DNA of 64,000 nt. It comes from an uncultured Bacilli bacterium (GTDB lineage: Bacteria; Bacillota_I; Bacilli_A; RF39; UBA660). The notes under the pieces were generated by a model. The model was not told where the DNA came from, ran no database searches, and saw nothing but the letters and a program-made list of their open reading frames with translations. The stretch covers positions 1-64,000 of the forward strand of contig CAKOOV010000005.1 of NCBI GenBank assembly GCA_934098435.1, in the 5' to 3' direction. Both the position numbers and the translations under genes were made by a program. Positions 1 through 9,720 of this stretch are shown here, piece by piece. Every line of letters begins with the position of its first letter. Positions within the stretch are counted from its first letter, which is position 1.

Positions 1-1196
1 TTATTAAGGAATATAATTTGGTTAAGTTAGAGGTAAGTTCTAATGAATATTTTGTTGAAGATAAAGAAATAAAATATATTGGTGAATTTGATGTTAATAA
101 AATTAATTTAAATTATGGTAGTAAAGAGGTTAAGGATAATAAGTTAATTATTAAATATAATGATAAGATTATTAAGGAATATAATTTGGTTAAGTTAGAG
201 GTAAGTTCTAATGAATATTTTGTTGAAGATAAAGAAATAAAATATGTTGGTGAATTTGATGTTAATAAGATTAATTTAAATTATGGTAGTAAAGAGGTTA
301 AGGATAATAAGTTAGTTATTAAATATAATAATGATGTTGTTAAGGAATATAATTTGGTTAAGTTGGAGATTAAATCTAAGCATTATTCTATAAATGTGGA
401 TAATATTGTATATGTTAATGATTTTGATATTAATGAGATTAATTTAAATTATGGTAGTAAAGAAGTTAAGGATAATAAGTTAGTTATTAAATATAATGAT
501 AAGGTTATTAAAGAGTATAAGTTATATGATATTAAGACTAAGTATTCGGTAATTAATAATACGATATATGTAGGGAAAATTATTAATACTGAAGATGAAT
601 TAAGGGAATGTATTAAGAATTGTAGTAGTGCTACTGATCAGGTTGGTTGTGCTGATGATTGTGAAATGAGATATAATATATTAGATCATATTACTAGTAG
701 TGATTTGAAGTTATCTATTGATAAGGATAAGTTAATATGTAAATATAATAATGAGATTATTAATGAGTTTGTTTTATCTTATAAAAATGAATATGATATT
801 ATTGATGATTATACTAAGAAAAATGATATTATTAGTAGGATACCTATTGATACTGATATGAATGTATTTAAGACTAAGATTAATACTAATATTGGTTATA
901 TATTTAAGGATAGTAAGAATAATGATATTGTTACTAATAGGAAGTTAAGAACTGGAGATAAGGTTATATTTAATTATTCTAGTGGTGATATTGATTATGT
1001 TTTATCTGTTATTGGTGATGTTAATGGTGATGGTATTATTAATGGTAAGGATATAATGGAGATTAGTAATGATATTGTTGGAAATAAGAAATTAGATAAT
1101 TTGGGTTCTTTATCTGGTGATATTGATAATAATGGTAAAATGGATATAAGAGATATTATTAAGATGGGTAATTATATTAAGAAAGGAAAGTTTTAA
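1..1196 (+). CDS. Modular dockerin-bearing surface protein, 5'-truncated by the window edge
   Basis: The reading frame is already open at base 3, so the true start lies upstream; a TTG at 18 is only an in-frame Leu. The visible part has three 56-residue beta-rich modules (each with LNYGSKEVKDNKL and a KLEV/KLEI start), a further non-repeated region, and a C-terminal dockerin with two calcium-loop motifs, DVNGDGIINGKD and DIDNNGKMDIRD. Dockerins bind cohesin modules, and two cohesin proteins follow in the same operon, so this is probably a secreted subunit docked on the cell surface. Compared with the next gene it carries an extra Cys-rich insert at about 573-667 (CIKNC and CADDC, a twin CX3C pattern). 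The 3' part is nearly identical in DNA to the next gene, so one arose from the other recently. The module family is unnamed to me; the dockerin call is firm. Confidence 0.75.
   Translation, partial: IKEYNLVKLEVSSNEYFVEDKEIKYIGEFDVNKINLNYGSKEVKDNKLIIKYNDKIIKEYNLVKLEVSSNEYFVEDKEIKYVGEFDVNKINLNYGSKEVKDNKLVIKYNNDVVKEYNLVKLEIKSKHYSINVDNIVYVNDFDINEINLNYGSKEVKDNKLVIKYNDKVIKEYKLYDIKTKYSVINNTIYVGKIINTEDELRECIKNCSSATDQVGCADDCEMRYNILDHITSSDLKLSIDKDKLICKYNNEIINEFVLSYKNEYDIIDDYTKKNDIISRIPIDTDMNVFKTKINTNIGYIFKDSKNNDIVTNRKLRTGDKVIFNYSSGDIDYVLSVIGDVNGDGIINGKDIMEISNDIVGNKKLDNLGSLSGDIDNNGKMDIRDIIKMGNYIKKGKF
18..521 (+). repeat. Three tandem 168-bp coding repeats
   Basis: Repeat starts (TTGGTTAAGTTRGAG) fall at 18, 186 and 354, an exact 168-bp (56-codon) period. 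Units 1 and 2 are nearly identical and unit 3 is more diverged. Two further copies lie in the next gene at about 3013-3350. The arrangement should allow unit gain or loss by recombination. Confidence 0.85.
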
Positions 1197-1199
1197 GTG

Positions 1200-3944
1200 A
1201 TGATGGAAAAGATAAAGAAGATATTTAATCAAAAAACTAGGAATATATTATCAATTATAATAATTATATTAGGGGTAGCTTTCTTAATAAACTATATATT
1301 TTATACTCCATCATATATAAATGCTTATATAGCCACTAATATATATAAAGAACCTGCTAATAAATATTTTGATGATGATAGTTTTTATAAATGTGTAGTA
1401 GATGCTTATAATAGAGAGAATAGTACATCTATTCCATATACACAGAATTTATCTGATAGTCAATTAGGTAGTATAAAGGAAGTTAAATGTAGTGGCTATC
1501 ACAAAAGTGATAATGCTAAGGTTAAAAGTGCTAAAGGAGTTGAGAGGCTAACTGCATTGACTGGGTTGAATGTATATGATAATAAATTAACTACATTAGA
1601 TGTAAGTAAGAATACTGCATTGACTAGTTTGGATGTAGAATGGAATCAATTAACTACATTAGATGTAAGTAATAATACTGCATTGACTGAGTTGTCTGCA
1701 AGAGAAAATCAATTAACTACATTAGATGTAAGTAATAATACTGCATTGACTTATTTGAATGTAAAAGATAATCGTCATCAATTAACTACATTAGATGTAA
1801 GTAATAATACTGCATTGACTTATTTAGATGTAAGTTTTAATCGATTAACTACATTAGATGTAAGTAAAAATACTGCATTGACTAAGTTGAATGTATATGA
1901 TAATAAATTAACTACAATAGATGTAAGTAAGAATACTAAATTGATTGGTTTGAGGATAGGATATAATAAATTAACTACATTAGACGTAAGTAAGAATACA
2001 GAATTGACTAGTTTGGATGTATCTGATAATAAATTAACTACATTAGACGTAAGTAAGAATACAGAATTGACTAGTTTGGATGTATCTGATAATAAATTAA
2101 CTACATTAGACGTAAGTAAGAATACAGAATTGACTAGTTTGTATGCAGGAAAAAATCAATTAACTACATTAGATGTAAGTAATAATGCCGCATTGACTGA
2201 GTTGTATGCAGGAAAAAATCAATTAACTACATTAGATGTAAGTAATAATACTGTATTGAAATGGTTGTCTGTAGATAATAATCAATTAACTACATTAGAT
2301 GTAAGTAATAATACTGCATTGACTTATTTGTATGTATATAATAATCAATTGACTACATTAGATGTAAGTAAAAATACTGCATTGACAAGGTTAGTGGCAA
2401 GTAGTAATAAATTAACTACATTAGATGTAAGTAATAATACTGCATTGACTTATTTGTATGTATATAATAATCAATTGACTACATTAGATGTAAGTAATAA
2501 TACTGCATTGACTTATTTGAATGCAAACGATAATCAATTACCAGCGGTTTATACTAAATTAAATGATATGTTTAGTATAGATAACAGTATAGAAAAAGGT
2601 TTAATACTTCCAGAACACTGGTTTATAAAAGCATCAAATAATAATCAGGAATCTTTATCTTTTGATGGTAATAATGGTAAAGGACTTAAAGTAGGTAAAT
2701 TTGTTATATCATTTAATATATATAATTCTCATGGATATGAAGTTTCTGCAGAAAAAAATTATTTTTCAGGTTCATTTGCAGCAAGTCAAATTATATTTGC
2801 AAATAACGAATTTACTATATATGTATATGATGCTGTATCTGATATGTATGGAGTAGATAAGGATAATATATATATAGGTAATGAAGATAGTAATGAGGTT
2901 ATTCTTAATAATATTAAAATAGATGATGGTAATGTAGGTGGATATACTAAAAGTATAGATAATAATAAGTTAATTATTAAACATAATAATGAAGTTATTA
3001 GAGAATATAATTTGGTTAAGTTAGAGGTAAGTTCTAATGAATATTTTGTTGAAGATAAAGAAATAAAATATATTGGTGAATTTGATGTTAATAAGATTAA
3101 TTTAAATTATGGTAGTAAAGAGGTTAAGGATAATAAGTTAATTATTAAGAATAATGATAAGGTTATTAGAGAATATAATTTGGTTAAGTTAGAGATTAAA
3201 TCTAAGCGTTATTCTATAAATGGTGATAATATTGTATATGTTAATGATTTTGATATTAATAAGATTGATTTAAATTATGGTAGTAAAGAATTTAAGGATA
3301 ATAAGTTAGTTATTAAATATAATGATAAGGTTATTAAAGAGTATAAGTTATATGGTATTAAGACTAAGTATTCGGTAATTAATAATACGATATATGTAGG
3401 GGAAGATTTAAATGGTGAGAATAATATATTAGATCATATTACTAGTAGTGATTTGAAGTTATCTATTGATAAGGATAAGTTAATATGTAAATATAATAAT
3501 GAGATTATTAATGAGTTTGTTTTATCTTATAAAAATGAATATGATATTATTGATGATTATACTAAGAAAAATGATATTATTAGTAGGATACCTATTGATA
3601 CTGATATGAATGTATTTAAGACTAAGATTAATACTAATATTGGTTATATATTTAAGGATAGTAAGAATAATGATATTGTTACTAATAGGAAGTTAAGAAC
3701 TGGAGATAAGGTTATATTTAATTATTCTAGTGGTGATATTGATTATGTTTTATCTGTTATTGGTGATGTTAATGGTGATGGTATTATTAATGATAAGGAT
3801 ATAATAGAGATTAGTAATGGTATTGTTGGAAATAAGAAATTAGATAATTTGGGTTCTTTATCTGGTGATATTGATAATAATGGTAAAATGAATATAAGAG
3901 ATATTATTAAGATGGGTAATTATATTAAGAAAGGAAAGTTTTAA
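1200..3944 (+). CDS. Leucine-rich-repeat protein with C-terminal dockerin
   Basis: An N-terminal hydrophobic segment (about residues 15-34, ILSIIIIILGVAFLI) acts as signal or anchor. Residues about 116-446 form an LRR solenoid of 15 units of 21 residues with the core LTTLDVSxNT. A linker, two 56-residue modules like those of the upstream gene, and a C-terminal dockerin (DVNGDGIINDKD, DIDNNGKMNIRD) follow. LRR solenoids commonly bind protein or glycan ligands, and the dockerin suggests attachment to a cohesin. Start codons GTG 1197, ATG 1200 and ATG 1203 are all possible behind the AGGAAAG ribosome site at 1183-1189; ATG 1200 was chosen. The upstream stop is at 1194-1196, so the genes are tightly coupled. 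Ligand unknown. Confidence 0.85.
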   Translation: MMEKIKKIFNQKTRNILSIIIIILGVAFLINYIFYTPSYINAYIATNIYKEPANKYFDDDSFYKCVVDAYNRENSTSIPYTQNLSDSQLGSIKEVKCSGYHKSDNAKVKSAKGVERLTALTGLNVYDNKLTTLDVSKNTALTSLDVEWNQLTTLDVSNNTALTELSARENQLTTLDVSNNTALTYLNVKDNRHQLTTLDVSNNTALTYLDVSFNRLTTLDVSKNTALTKLNVYDNKLTTIDVSKNTKLIGLRIGYNKLTTLDVSKNTELTSLDVSDNKLTTLDVSKNTELTSLDVSDNKLTTLDVSKNTELTSLYAGKNQLTTLDVSNNAALTELYAGKNQLTTLDVSNNTVLKWLSVDNNQLTTLDVSNNTALTYLYVYNNQLTTLDVSKNTALTRLVASSNKLTTLDVSNNTALTYLYVYNNQLTTLDVSNNTALTYLNANDNQLPAVYTKLNDMFSIDNSIEKGLILPEHWFIKASNNNQESLSFDGNNGKGLKVGKFVISFNIYNSHGYEVSAEKNYFSGSFAASQIIFANNEFTIYVYDAVSDMYGVDKDNIYIGNEDSNEVILNNIKIDDGNVGGYTKSIDNNKLIIKHNNEVIREYNLVKLEVSSNEYFVEDKEIKYIGEFDVNKINLNYGSKEVKDNKLIIKNNDKVIREYNLVKLEIKSKRYSINGDNIVYVNDFDINKIDLNYGSKEFKDNKLVIKYNDKVIKEYKLYGIKTKYSVINNTIYVGEDLNGENNILDHITSSDLKLSIDKDKLICKYNNEIINEFVLSYKNEYDIIDDYTKKNDIISRIPIDTDMNVFKTKINTNIGYIFKDSKNNDIVTNRKLRTGDKVIFNYSSGDIDYVLSVIGDVNGDGIINDKDIIEISNGIVGNKKLDNLGSLSGDIDNNGKMNIRDIIKMGNYIKKGKF
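1587..2537 (+). repeat. 15 x 63-bp LRR-coding tandem repeat
   Basis: Fifteen 21-codon units, each beginning LTTLDVS or LTTIDVS; unit 3 carries two extra codons (RH). Units 7 and 8 are identical in DNA (about 1968-2093), and units 12 and 14 encode the same residues, which indicates recent unit duplication. Confidence 0.9.
3008..3944 (+). repeat. Large direct repeat of the 3' part of the preceding gene
   Basis: This block matches about 180-1196 almost base for base, including the gene junction (AAGGAAAG, TTTTAA, GTGATGATGG). The main differences are one fewer 56-residue module and absence of the Cys-rich insert seen at about 573-667. It is a recent gene or segment duplication. Confidence 0.85.
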
Positions 3945-3947
3945 GTG

Positions 3948-5612
3948 ATGATGGAAAAGGTAGGGAAGAAATTTAAGCTATTATGTAATGGTATTACTAA
4001 TTTTGTTAAGAAGAATAAGATTCTTAGTGGTATATTATTTATTGGTATTGTTTTATTGATATTTATATTGGCTATTAAGAGTAATACTTATGCTGTTAAT
4101 GATTCTGATTATGTTAATATTGCTTGTCCTGAGACTGCTAATGCAGGAGAATTTGTATCTTGCACAGTTAGTGTTAATATTGCTAGTGATGATGTTAGGG
4201 GTTTTCAAGCTAATATTACTTATGATGATGGTATTACTTTTGATTCGTTTGAAAGGGATAAGAGTTGTACTGAGGATAATGGTTGTTATAATTCTAAGTT
4301 TGATAGTCCTTTAGGGGGACCTAATGCGATATTGTTTTATAGGGATGGTACTGGTAAGGGGTTATATACTATTGGTACTTTGAAATATAAAATGCCTGAT
4401 ACTGCTAAAGGGGGAGATGAATATTCTATAACTTTTAGTGATATTGTTATGGCTAATACTAATACTGAAGATGTTTATAAGCCTGAGAATATTGTTAAAA
4501 AGATTAGAATTCCTTCTGATGATAATAATATTAAGGGTATTACTTTGAGTAGTGGTAATATTAATGAACAAATATCTAATGATAATACTGTATATACTGC
4601 TAATGTTGATGCTGATACTGTTAATATTACTATTGAAAAGTCTAATCAATATGCTACAGTAGAGGGAGAATTAGAAAATATTAGTTTACATTATGGTACT
4701 AATGATATATTGTTTAAAGTTATTAGTGAAACTAATATAGAAAAGGAATATACTATTAAGATATATAGGCCATATACTTTTAGTACTGATGTATATAATT
4801 ATGATAAGGTTAATAATACTATGTATACTAAATCTGATGTGGACGAGCAAGTTATTAAAACTAATTTGAAATTATCTAAGGAATTATCTGGAAAAGTTAT
4901 TGATAATAAATTGATAATTAGTTATGATAATGAAAAATTAACTGAAGTTAATTTGATAAATATTACGAATAAGAAGTATTCTTTATCTAATAGTATTGCT
5001 TATATAGGTAAGAATGTTTATTATAGTACATTTATGGATAATTTGGTATTGAATGGTGATGGTGTAACTGTTAAGATATTTGATAATAGTGGTAATGAGA
5101 TTACTTCTGGTATATTAACTAAAGATCATAAGATGAAGGTATATTATAATGGTAATAGTATTGAAGAGTATTCGTTTAGTGAAGAGTATTTAAATATAAA
5201 GTTAAATGTTGATGAAAAGAATAATGATATTACTAAGATTTCTCTAGGAACTACGGTAACTGATTTATTAAGTAAAATTGAAACATCTGGATCTATTAAT
5301 ATTAAGGATGGTAAAAGTGGAAATCCAATTACTAATGATTCTAAGATTAAAACTGGTGATATTATAGAAATAAAGATGACTGATAAGACTAATACTTATA
5401 GGGCTTCTGTATTGGGAGATATAACTGGTACTGGAAATAGTGCTGTAGGTGATGTTGCTATGTTATATAGGTATATTAAAGGTAAAAATAAGTTAGAAAG
5501 TTATGAATCAGCTGCTGGAGATATTGTTGGTGATGGTCAGATAAAGATAAACGATGTTGGTATGTTATATCGTTATGTTAAAGGTAGAATTCCTACATTG
5601 GAGGTAGAATAA
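3948..5612 (+). CDS. Cohesin- and dockerin-containing adaptor scaffoldin-like protein
   Basis: An N-terminal membrane or signal segment (about residues 27-46, ILSGILFIGIVLLIFILA) precedes a cohesin-like module (about 57-190, beginning VNIACPETANAGEFVSC and containing GFQANITYDDGITF). Next come a cadherin-like beta-sandwich (about 195-275, ending EYTIKIYRP), a region related to the upstream 56-residue modules, and a C-terminal dockerin (DITGTGNSAVGD, DIVGDGQIKIND). Carrying both cohesin and dockerin, it could receive the LRR-dockerin proteins and dock in turn on the next gene product. The start is ATG 3948 (GTG 3945 and ATG 3951 also in frame) behind the same AGGAAAG site as the preceding gene. 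Partner specificity is inference. Confidence 0.75.
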   Translation: MMEKVGKKFKLLCNGITNFVKKNKILSGILFIGIVLLIFILAIKSNTYAVNDSDYVNIACPETANAGEFVSCTVSVNIASDDVRGFQANITYDDGITFDSFERDKSCTEDNGCYNSKFDSPLGGPNAILFYRDGTGKGLYTIGTLKYKMPDTAKGGDEYSITFSDIVMANTNTEDVYKPENIVKKIRIPSDDNNIKGITLSSGNINEQISNDNTVYTANVDADTVNITIEKSNQYATVEGELENISLHYGTNDILFKVISETNIEKEYTIKIYRPYTFSTDVYNYDKVNNTMYTKSDVDEQVIKTNLKLSKELSGKVIDNKLIISYDNEKLTEVNLINITNKKYSLSNSIAYIGKNVYYSTFMDNLVLNGDGVTVKIFDNSGNEITSGILTKDHKMKVYYNGNSIEEYSFSEEYLNIKLNVDEKNNDITKISLGTTVTDLLSKIETSGSINIKDGKSGNPITNDSKIKTGDIIEIKMTDKTNTYRASVLGDITGTGNSAVGDVAMLYRYIKGKNKLESYESAAGDIVGDGQIKINDVGMLYRYVKGRIPTLEVE

Positions 5613-7027
5613 TGAAAAAGAGAATATATGTTATAATTACATTTATAATGATGATATTACCATTTTATGTTAGTGCAGAGTCTACAGGAAGTGTGAATAT
5701 TTCCTGTAGTCCTAGCACCATTAAATCAGGTGAAACAACTAGTTGTACTATAACTGGTAAAACAGATAACGATGTTTCTTCTATTAGTATGGGGATAAAA
5801 TTATCAGAAAATTTAGAGGCAGTAGAATTCAAGCCTAATAGTACTTGGTTAGGTGATGATATATCTAATGGTAAAATTGATATATATACTAATAGTGGAG
5901 ATCCAGTAAAATCTGAATTTACTATTGGTACTTTGAAAATAAAAGCTAAGAGTGGTGTAATTGCTAAAGATGAATCATTAACTTTAACATCAAATGTCTT
6001 TTATCATGATAGAGCAGAATATAAAATACCTGATGCTACTGCTTCTATTAGAATACCAAGTAATAATAATAGTTTATCTAGTATAAAAGTAAATGATGAT
6101 GGTAAATTTTTTGATGAGAATAAAACTAGTTTTGATCTTACTATAAAAAGTGAGACTGCTAATATTGTTGTAACTACTAAAGATAGTAAAGCTAAAGTAA
6201 AAGGTAATGGTCAACAAAAATTAAACTATGGTAAGAATACTTTAAAAATTGAGGTTACTGCTGAAGATGGTAGTAAAAAGGTATATACGTTAAATATAAA
6301 TAGACCTGATAGTAGAAGTAAAGAGAATTATTTATTAGATTTTGGTTTTCTTAATCATGATATAAAATTCGATAAAAATAAAACAGAGTATGAATTAATA
6401 GTAGAAAATAATATATCGAAAATAGGTTTATTTGCTTCAGATACAAAATCTTCTATACCGAAGACGGATATGTTTTCAAATGCTTTAATTATCGATGGTA
6501 CTAAAATAAGTGTAAGCAAGAAAGCAATAGGTGCTGAGTTTGTACTAAATGATATTAATTTATTTAAAAAAATAATGGAATTAGGTGATTATTATGTCAC
6601 CGTACAAAAAGCGGAAAAAAAATGCAATGATGATGAAAAAGAATGTTCTTATTATAAAGATGGTGAATTGGTTTATGAAACTATAGATAAAGATTCATAT
6701 AATGAGGAATTTGTATATATGAATAATGAACTTATAACGTATTATTCTAATTCTGATGATTCTAAAAATGATTTTGGTATTTTTGCATTTGAAGATTTAA
6801 AAGTAGGAACAAATAGTTTAAAATATAAAGTTACTGCTGAAAATGGGGATGAGAGAGTTTATACTTTTAATATTATTAGGAAAGATGCTGATGGTAAAGT
6901 GGCAGATAATGATATTATGCCTCCACAAACGGGTAATACGATATATGTAATAGCGGTAATTATGTTGGTATTGTCTTTTGGGGTAGGAATATATTTCTAT
7001 ACTAAAAAGTTTAAGAATAAAATATAA
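5612..7027 (+). CDS. Sortase-anchored cohesin protein
   Basis: The start ATG overlaps the preceding stop by one base, so it is the last gene of the operon. A signal peptide (residues 1-22, ending VSAE) is followed by a cohesin-like module (about 25-150, starting VNISCSPSTIKSGETTSC), a cadherin-like domain (about 152-232, ending VYTLNINRPD) and a second cadherin-like domain with a long insert (ending VYTFNIIRKD). The C-terminus is a sorting signal: PPQTG, a hydrophobic stretch and KKFKNK. It is the likely wall anchor of the cohesin/dockerin assembly. A sortase gene lies at 57963, but whether it uses this motif is unknown. Confidence 0.8.
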   Translation: MKKRIYVIITFIMMILPFYVSAESTGSVNISCSPSTIKSGETTSCTITGKTDNDVSSISMGIKLSENLEAVEFKPNSTWLGDDISNGKIDIYTNSGDPVKSEFTIGTLKIKAKSGVIAKDESLTLTSNVFYHDRAEYKIPDATASIRIPSNNNSLSSIKVNDDGKFFDENKTSFDLTIKSETANIVVTTKDSKAKVKGNGQQKLNYGKNTLKIEVTAEDGSKKVYTLNINRPDSRSKENYLLDFGFLNHDIKFDKNKTEYELIVENNISKIGLFASDTKSSIPKTDMFSNALIIDGTKISVSKKAIGAEFVLNDINLFKKIMELGDYYVTVQKAEKKCNDDEKECSYYKDGELVYETIDKDSYNEEFVYMNNELITYYSNSDDSKNDFGIFAFEDLKVGTNSLKYKVTAENGDERVYTFNIIRKDADGKVADNDIMPPQTGNTIYVIAVIMLVLSFGVGIYFYTKKFKNKI

Positions 7028-7030
7028 AAA

Positions 7031-7057
7031 AGAATGAATAAAATCATTCTTTTTTTG
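7031..7057 (+). terminator. Rho-independent terminator of the surface-protein operon
   Basis: Stem AGAATGA (7031-7037) and TCATTCT (7044-7050), six-base loop, then a run of seven T. Confidence 0.85.
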
Positions 7058-7361
7058 TCTTTCCTTTGTTTATAATATATTGCTTTTAAAAAAGCGAACA
7101 CTTAGTCGTTAACAAGTTGTTAAAAAAGTTAAAAAATTTGATTTAGGAAACATTGCAAATCTTTAAAATACTGAAAAAGATGAAAATAGTTTACAATTGT
7201 ATTTGGGTTAAAATACTTATAATGCCTTTAAATATAAGAGTTTGATTGTTATAATATACAAAAAAATAAAATTTAAAAAATGTTATTTTTTTAAAAATGT
7301 ATAATCTTGTTTTTTTTAAAAATGAAAAAATGTAAAAAAATAAAAAAGCAAACAGAAACTA
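7058..7361. other. Intergenic stretch, no gene seen
   Basis: A 300-base AT-rich spacer between the surface operon and nrdD. It has no convincing reading frame. It contains a short hairpin (GCTTTT/AAAAGC near 7083) and a small palindrome ACAATTGT (7192-7199). I could not find a good match to the NrdR box that often regulates ribonucleotide reductase genes. Confidence 0.5.
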
Positions 7362-7390
7362 TTGACATAGGTGTTATGATGCTATATAAT
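7362..7390 (+). promoter_or_regulatory. SigA-type promoter of nrdD
   Basis: TTGACA (7362-7367), 17-bp spacer, TATAAT (7385-7390): a full consensus match about 30 bp before the nrdD start. Confidence 0.85.
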
Positions 7391-7422
7391 TAGATTGTAA
7401 AATAAACATTGGAGGAAGTAAA

Positions 7423-9720
7423 ATGATTGAAACAGAAGAGAAATTAGAAAACCTTGAAGTGGTTAAAAGAAATGGTAAGAAAGTAGAATTTGATGGTACT
7501 AAGGTTGCTTTAGCTATTAAGAAGGGTTTTGATAGTGTAATATTAGAAGATGATGAGAAGAAGTATACTTCTAAAGATATTCAAAAGGTATATCAGGCTG
7601 TTATTAAGAAAATAGCTAAGGAATATTTACCTAATGGTAAGATTAAGATTGAAGAAGTTCAAGATTTGATCGAGGATATGCTTAAGAAATATAGTTATGA
7701 TGATGTATATGAGAATTTTTCTGAATATAGAAAGAGAAGAGCTGCTGCTAGAGAAGCTTTTAGAGATGATAAGAATATGGCTAAGCTTCAAAAGAAGATT
7801 GAGGGCTTAGGACTTAAATCTGCTAATGAAGAGGATTCTAAGAGGGAGAATGCTAATATTGATGGTAATTCTGCTATGGGAACTATGCTTCAGTTTGGTA
7901 GTACTATATCAAGAGCTTTTACTGAAACTTATTTGATGAAGAAGAAGTTTGCTGAGGCTCATGATAATGGTGATATTCATATTCATGATATGGATTTTGA
8001 GGCTATGGGTACTACTACTTGTATGCAGATTGATTTAAATAAATTATTTAAAAATGGTTTTTCAACAGGACATGGTCATCTTAGGGAACCTAAAGATATT
8101 ATGAGTTATAGTGCACTTGCTGCTATTGCTATTCAATCTGATCAGAATGATCAGCATGGTGGTCAATCTATACCGGCTTTTGATTTTTATATGGCTCCTG
8201 GTGTACTTAAGACTTTTAAAAGACAATATAAACAAGCTGTATATGAATTATTAGACTTTACTGATTTTATTAGCTTTGTTAATATGGATAAGGTTGAAAA
8301 AGAAATTGATAAATTAAATAGTATTAATGTTGATGTTAGTTGTTTTGAACCTATATATAAAGATAGTCATGAAGTTAAGAGAATTTTTGAGAAGGCTTAT
8401 GAGACTGCTTATAAGAAGACTAATAGAATGACTTATCAGGCTATGGAAGCTTTTATTCATAATTTAAATACTATGCATTCTAGAGCGGGAGCTCAGGTAC
8501 CGTTTTCTTCTATTAACTTTGGTACTGATACTTCTCCTGAAGGTAGAATGGTTATTAAGAATTTCTTATTATCGGTAGATGCTGGTCTTGGTAAAAATGA
8601 AACTCCAATATTTCCAATATCTATATTTAAGTTAAGAAAAGGTGTTAATTATGAAACTGATGATCCTAACTATGATTTATTTAAATTAGCATGTAAGGTA
8701 TCTTCAAAGAGATTGTTCCCTAACTTCTCTTTTATGGATTCTTCATTTAATAAGCCTTATTTTAAGGGAGATTATAATACTGAAGTTGGTTATATGGGAT
8801 GTAGAACTAGGGTAATTGGTAATGTTGTAGATGAAGATAAGGCTGTTACTCCTGGTAGAGGTAATTTATCTTTTACTTCGATTAATTTGCCTAGACTTGG
8901 TATTAAGCATGGTATTGTTAGAAATGATGAAACTGATTTGGATGGCTTTTATAAGGAACTTGGAGAACTTATGGATTTGGTTAAAGATCAGTTACTTGAG
9001 AGATTTGAAATTCAATGTAATAAGAGACTTTATAATTTTCCATTCTTACTTGGTCAAGGTGTTTGGATTGATTCGGATAAACTTAAACCTAATGATAGGT
9101 TAAGAAAGGTATTGAAACATGGTACTTTATCTATTGGTTTTATTGGTCTTGCTGAGTGTCTTAAGGCTTTGATTGGTAAACATCATGGTGAGAGTGATGA
9201 TGCTCAAAAACTTGGACTTGAAATTATTGAGTTTATGAGAAAGAGATGTGATGAGTATTCTGCTGAATATCATTTAAACTTTACTTTACTTGCCACTCCT
9301 GCGGAAGGTTTGTCTGGTAGATTTGTTAATATTGATAAGGCTATATATGGTAAGATTAAGGGTGTTACTGATAGAGAGTATTATACTAATTCTTTCCATG
9401 TTCCAGTATATTATAATATTTCAATAGTTAATAAGATTAAGAAGGAAGGTCCTTATCATAAATATACTAATGCTGGTCATATTAGTTATATTGAGTTAGA
9501 TGGTGATACTACTAATAACTTAGAGGCATTTGAAAAGATTATTAGATTAATGTATGAAAATGATATGGGATATGCTGCTATTAATCATCCAGTAGATAGA
9601 GATCCTGTATGTGGTTATATTGGTGTTATTGGTGATGTTTGTCCTGGATGTGGTAGGAAGGCTTATGAAGGTGTTCCTATTGAAAAAGTAAATGAATTTA
9701 AAAATAGTTGTAATTGTTAG
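7423..9720 (+). CDS. nrdD: Anaerobic (class III) ribonucleoside-triphosphate reductase, catalytic part
   Basis: It reduces ribonucleoside triphosphates to deoxy forms under anaerobiosis. The N-terminal ATP-cone (about residues 10-100, VVKRNGKKVEFDGTKV) and the RNR barrel are present, including the HIHDMDF and NLNTMHSRAG regions. The protein ends in a Zn-ribbon-like segment (VCGYIG, CPGCGRK) and then stops with NSCNC. In full-length relatives that I know, a glycyl-radical segment RRxxGYL...RVKH follows this Zn segment. Here it is absent from this frame and encoded by the next small gene. The start ATG follows GGAGGA at 7412-7417. nrdG lies downstream, so 7423-10473 is one functional unit. Confidence 0.93.
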   Translation: MIETEEKLENLEVVKRNGKKVEFDGTKVALAIKKGFDSVILEDDEKKYTSKDIQKVYQAVIKKIAKEYLPNGKIKIEEVQDLIEDMLKKYSYDDVYENFSEYRKRRAAAREAFRDDKNMAKLQKKIEGLGLKSANEEDSKRENANIDGNSAMGTMLQFGSTISRAFTETYLMKKKFAEAHDNGDIHIHDMDFEAMGTTTCMQIDLNKLFKNGFSTGHGHLREPKDIMSYSALAAIAIQSDQNDQHGGQSIPAFDFYMAPGVLKTFKRQYKQAVYELLDFTDFISFVNMDKVEKEIDKLNSINVDVSCFEPIYKDSHEVKRIFEKAYETAYKKTNRMTYQAMEAFIHNLNTMHSRAGAQVPFSSINFGTDTSPEGRMVIKNFLLSVDAGLGKNETPIFPISIFKLRKGVNYETDDPNYDLFKLACKVSSKRLFPNFSFMDSSFNKPYFKGDYNTEVGYMGCRTRVIGNVVDEDKAVTPGRGNLSFTSINLPRLGIKHGIVRNDETDLDGFYKELGELMDLVKDQLLERFEIQCNKRLYNFPFLLGQGVWIDSDKLKPNDRLRKVLKHGTLSIGFIGLAECLKALIGKHHGESDDAQKLGLEIIEFMRKRCDEYSAEYHLNFTLLATPAEGLSGRFVNIDKAIYGKIKGVTDREYYTNSFHVPVYYNISIVNKIKKEGPYHKYTNAGHISYIELDGDTTNNLEAFEKIIRLMYENDMGYAAINHPVDRDPVCGYIGVIGDVCPGCGRKAYEGVPIEKVNEFKNSCNC

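Noticed and set aside
1587..2537. Tandem repeats as a CRISPR array
   Set aside because: The 63-bp units are contiguous, in frame and encode an LRR; there are no unique spacers.
4090..4314. Leu/Met-rich frame overlapping the cohesin-dockerin gene
   Set aside because: It is a shadow frame of GTT/ATT-rich coding DNA, with low-complexity hydrophobic content and no ribosome site.
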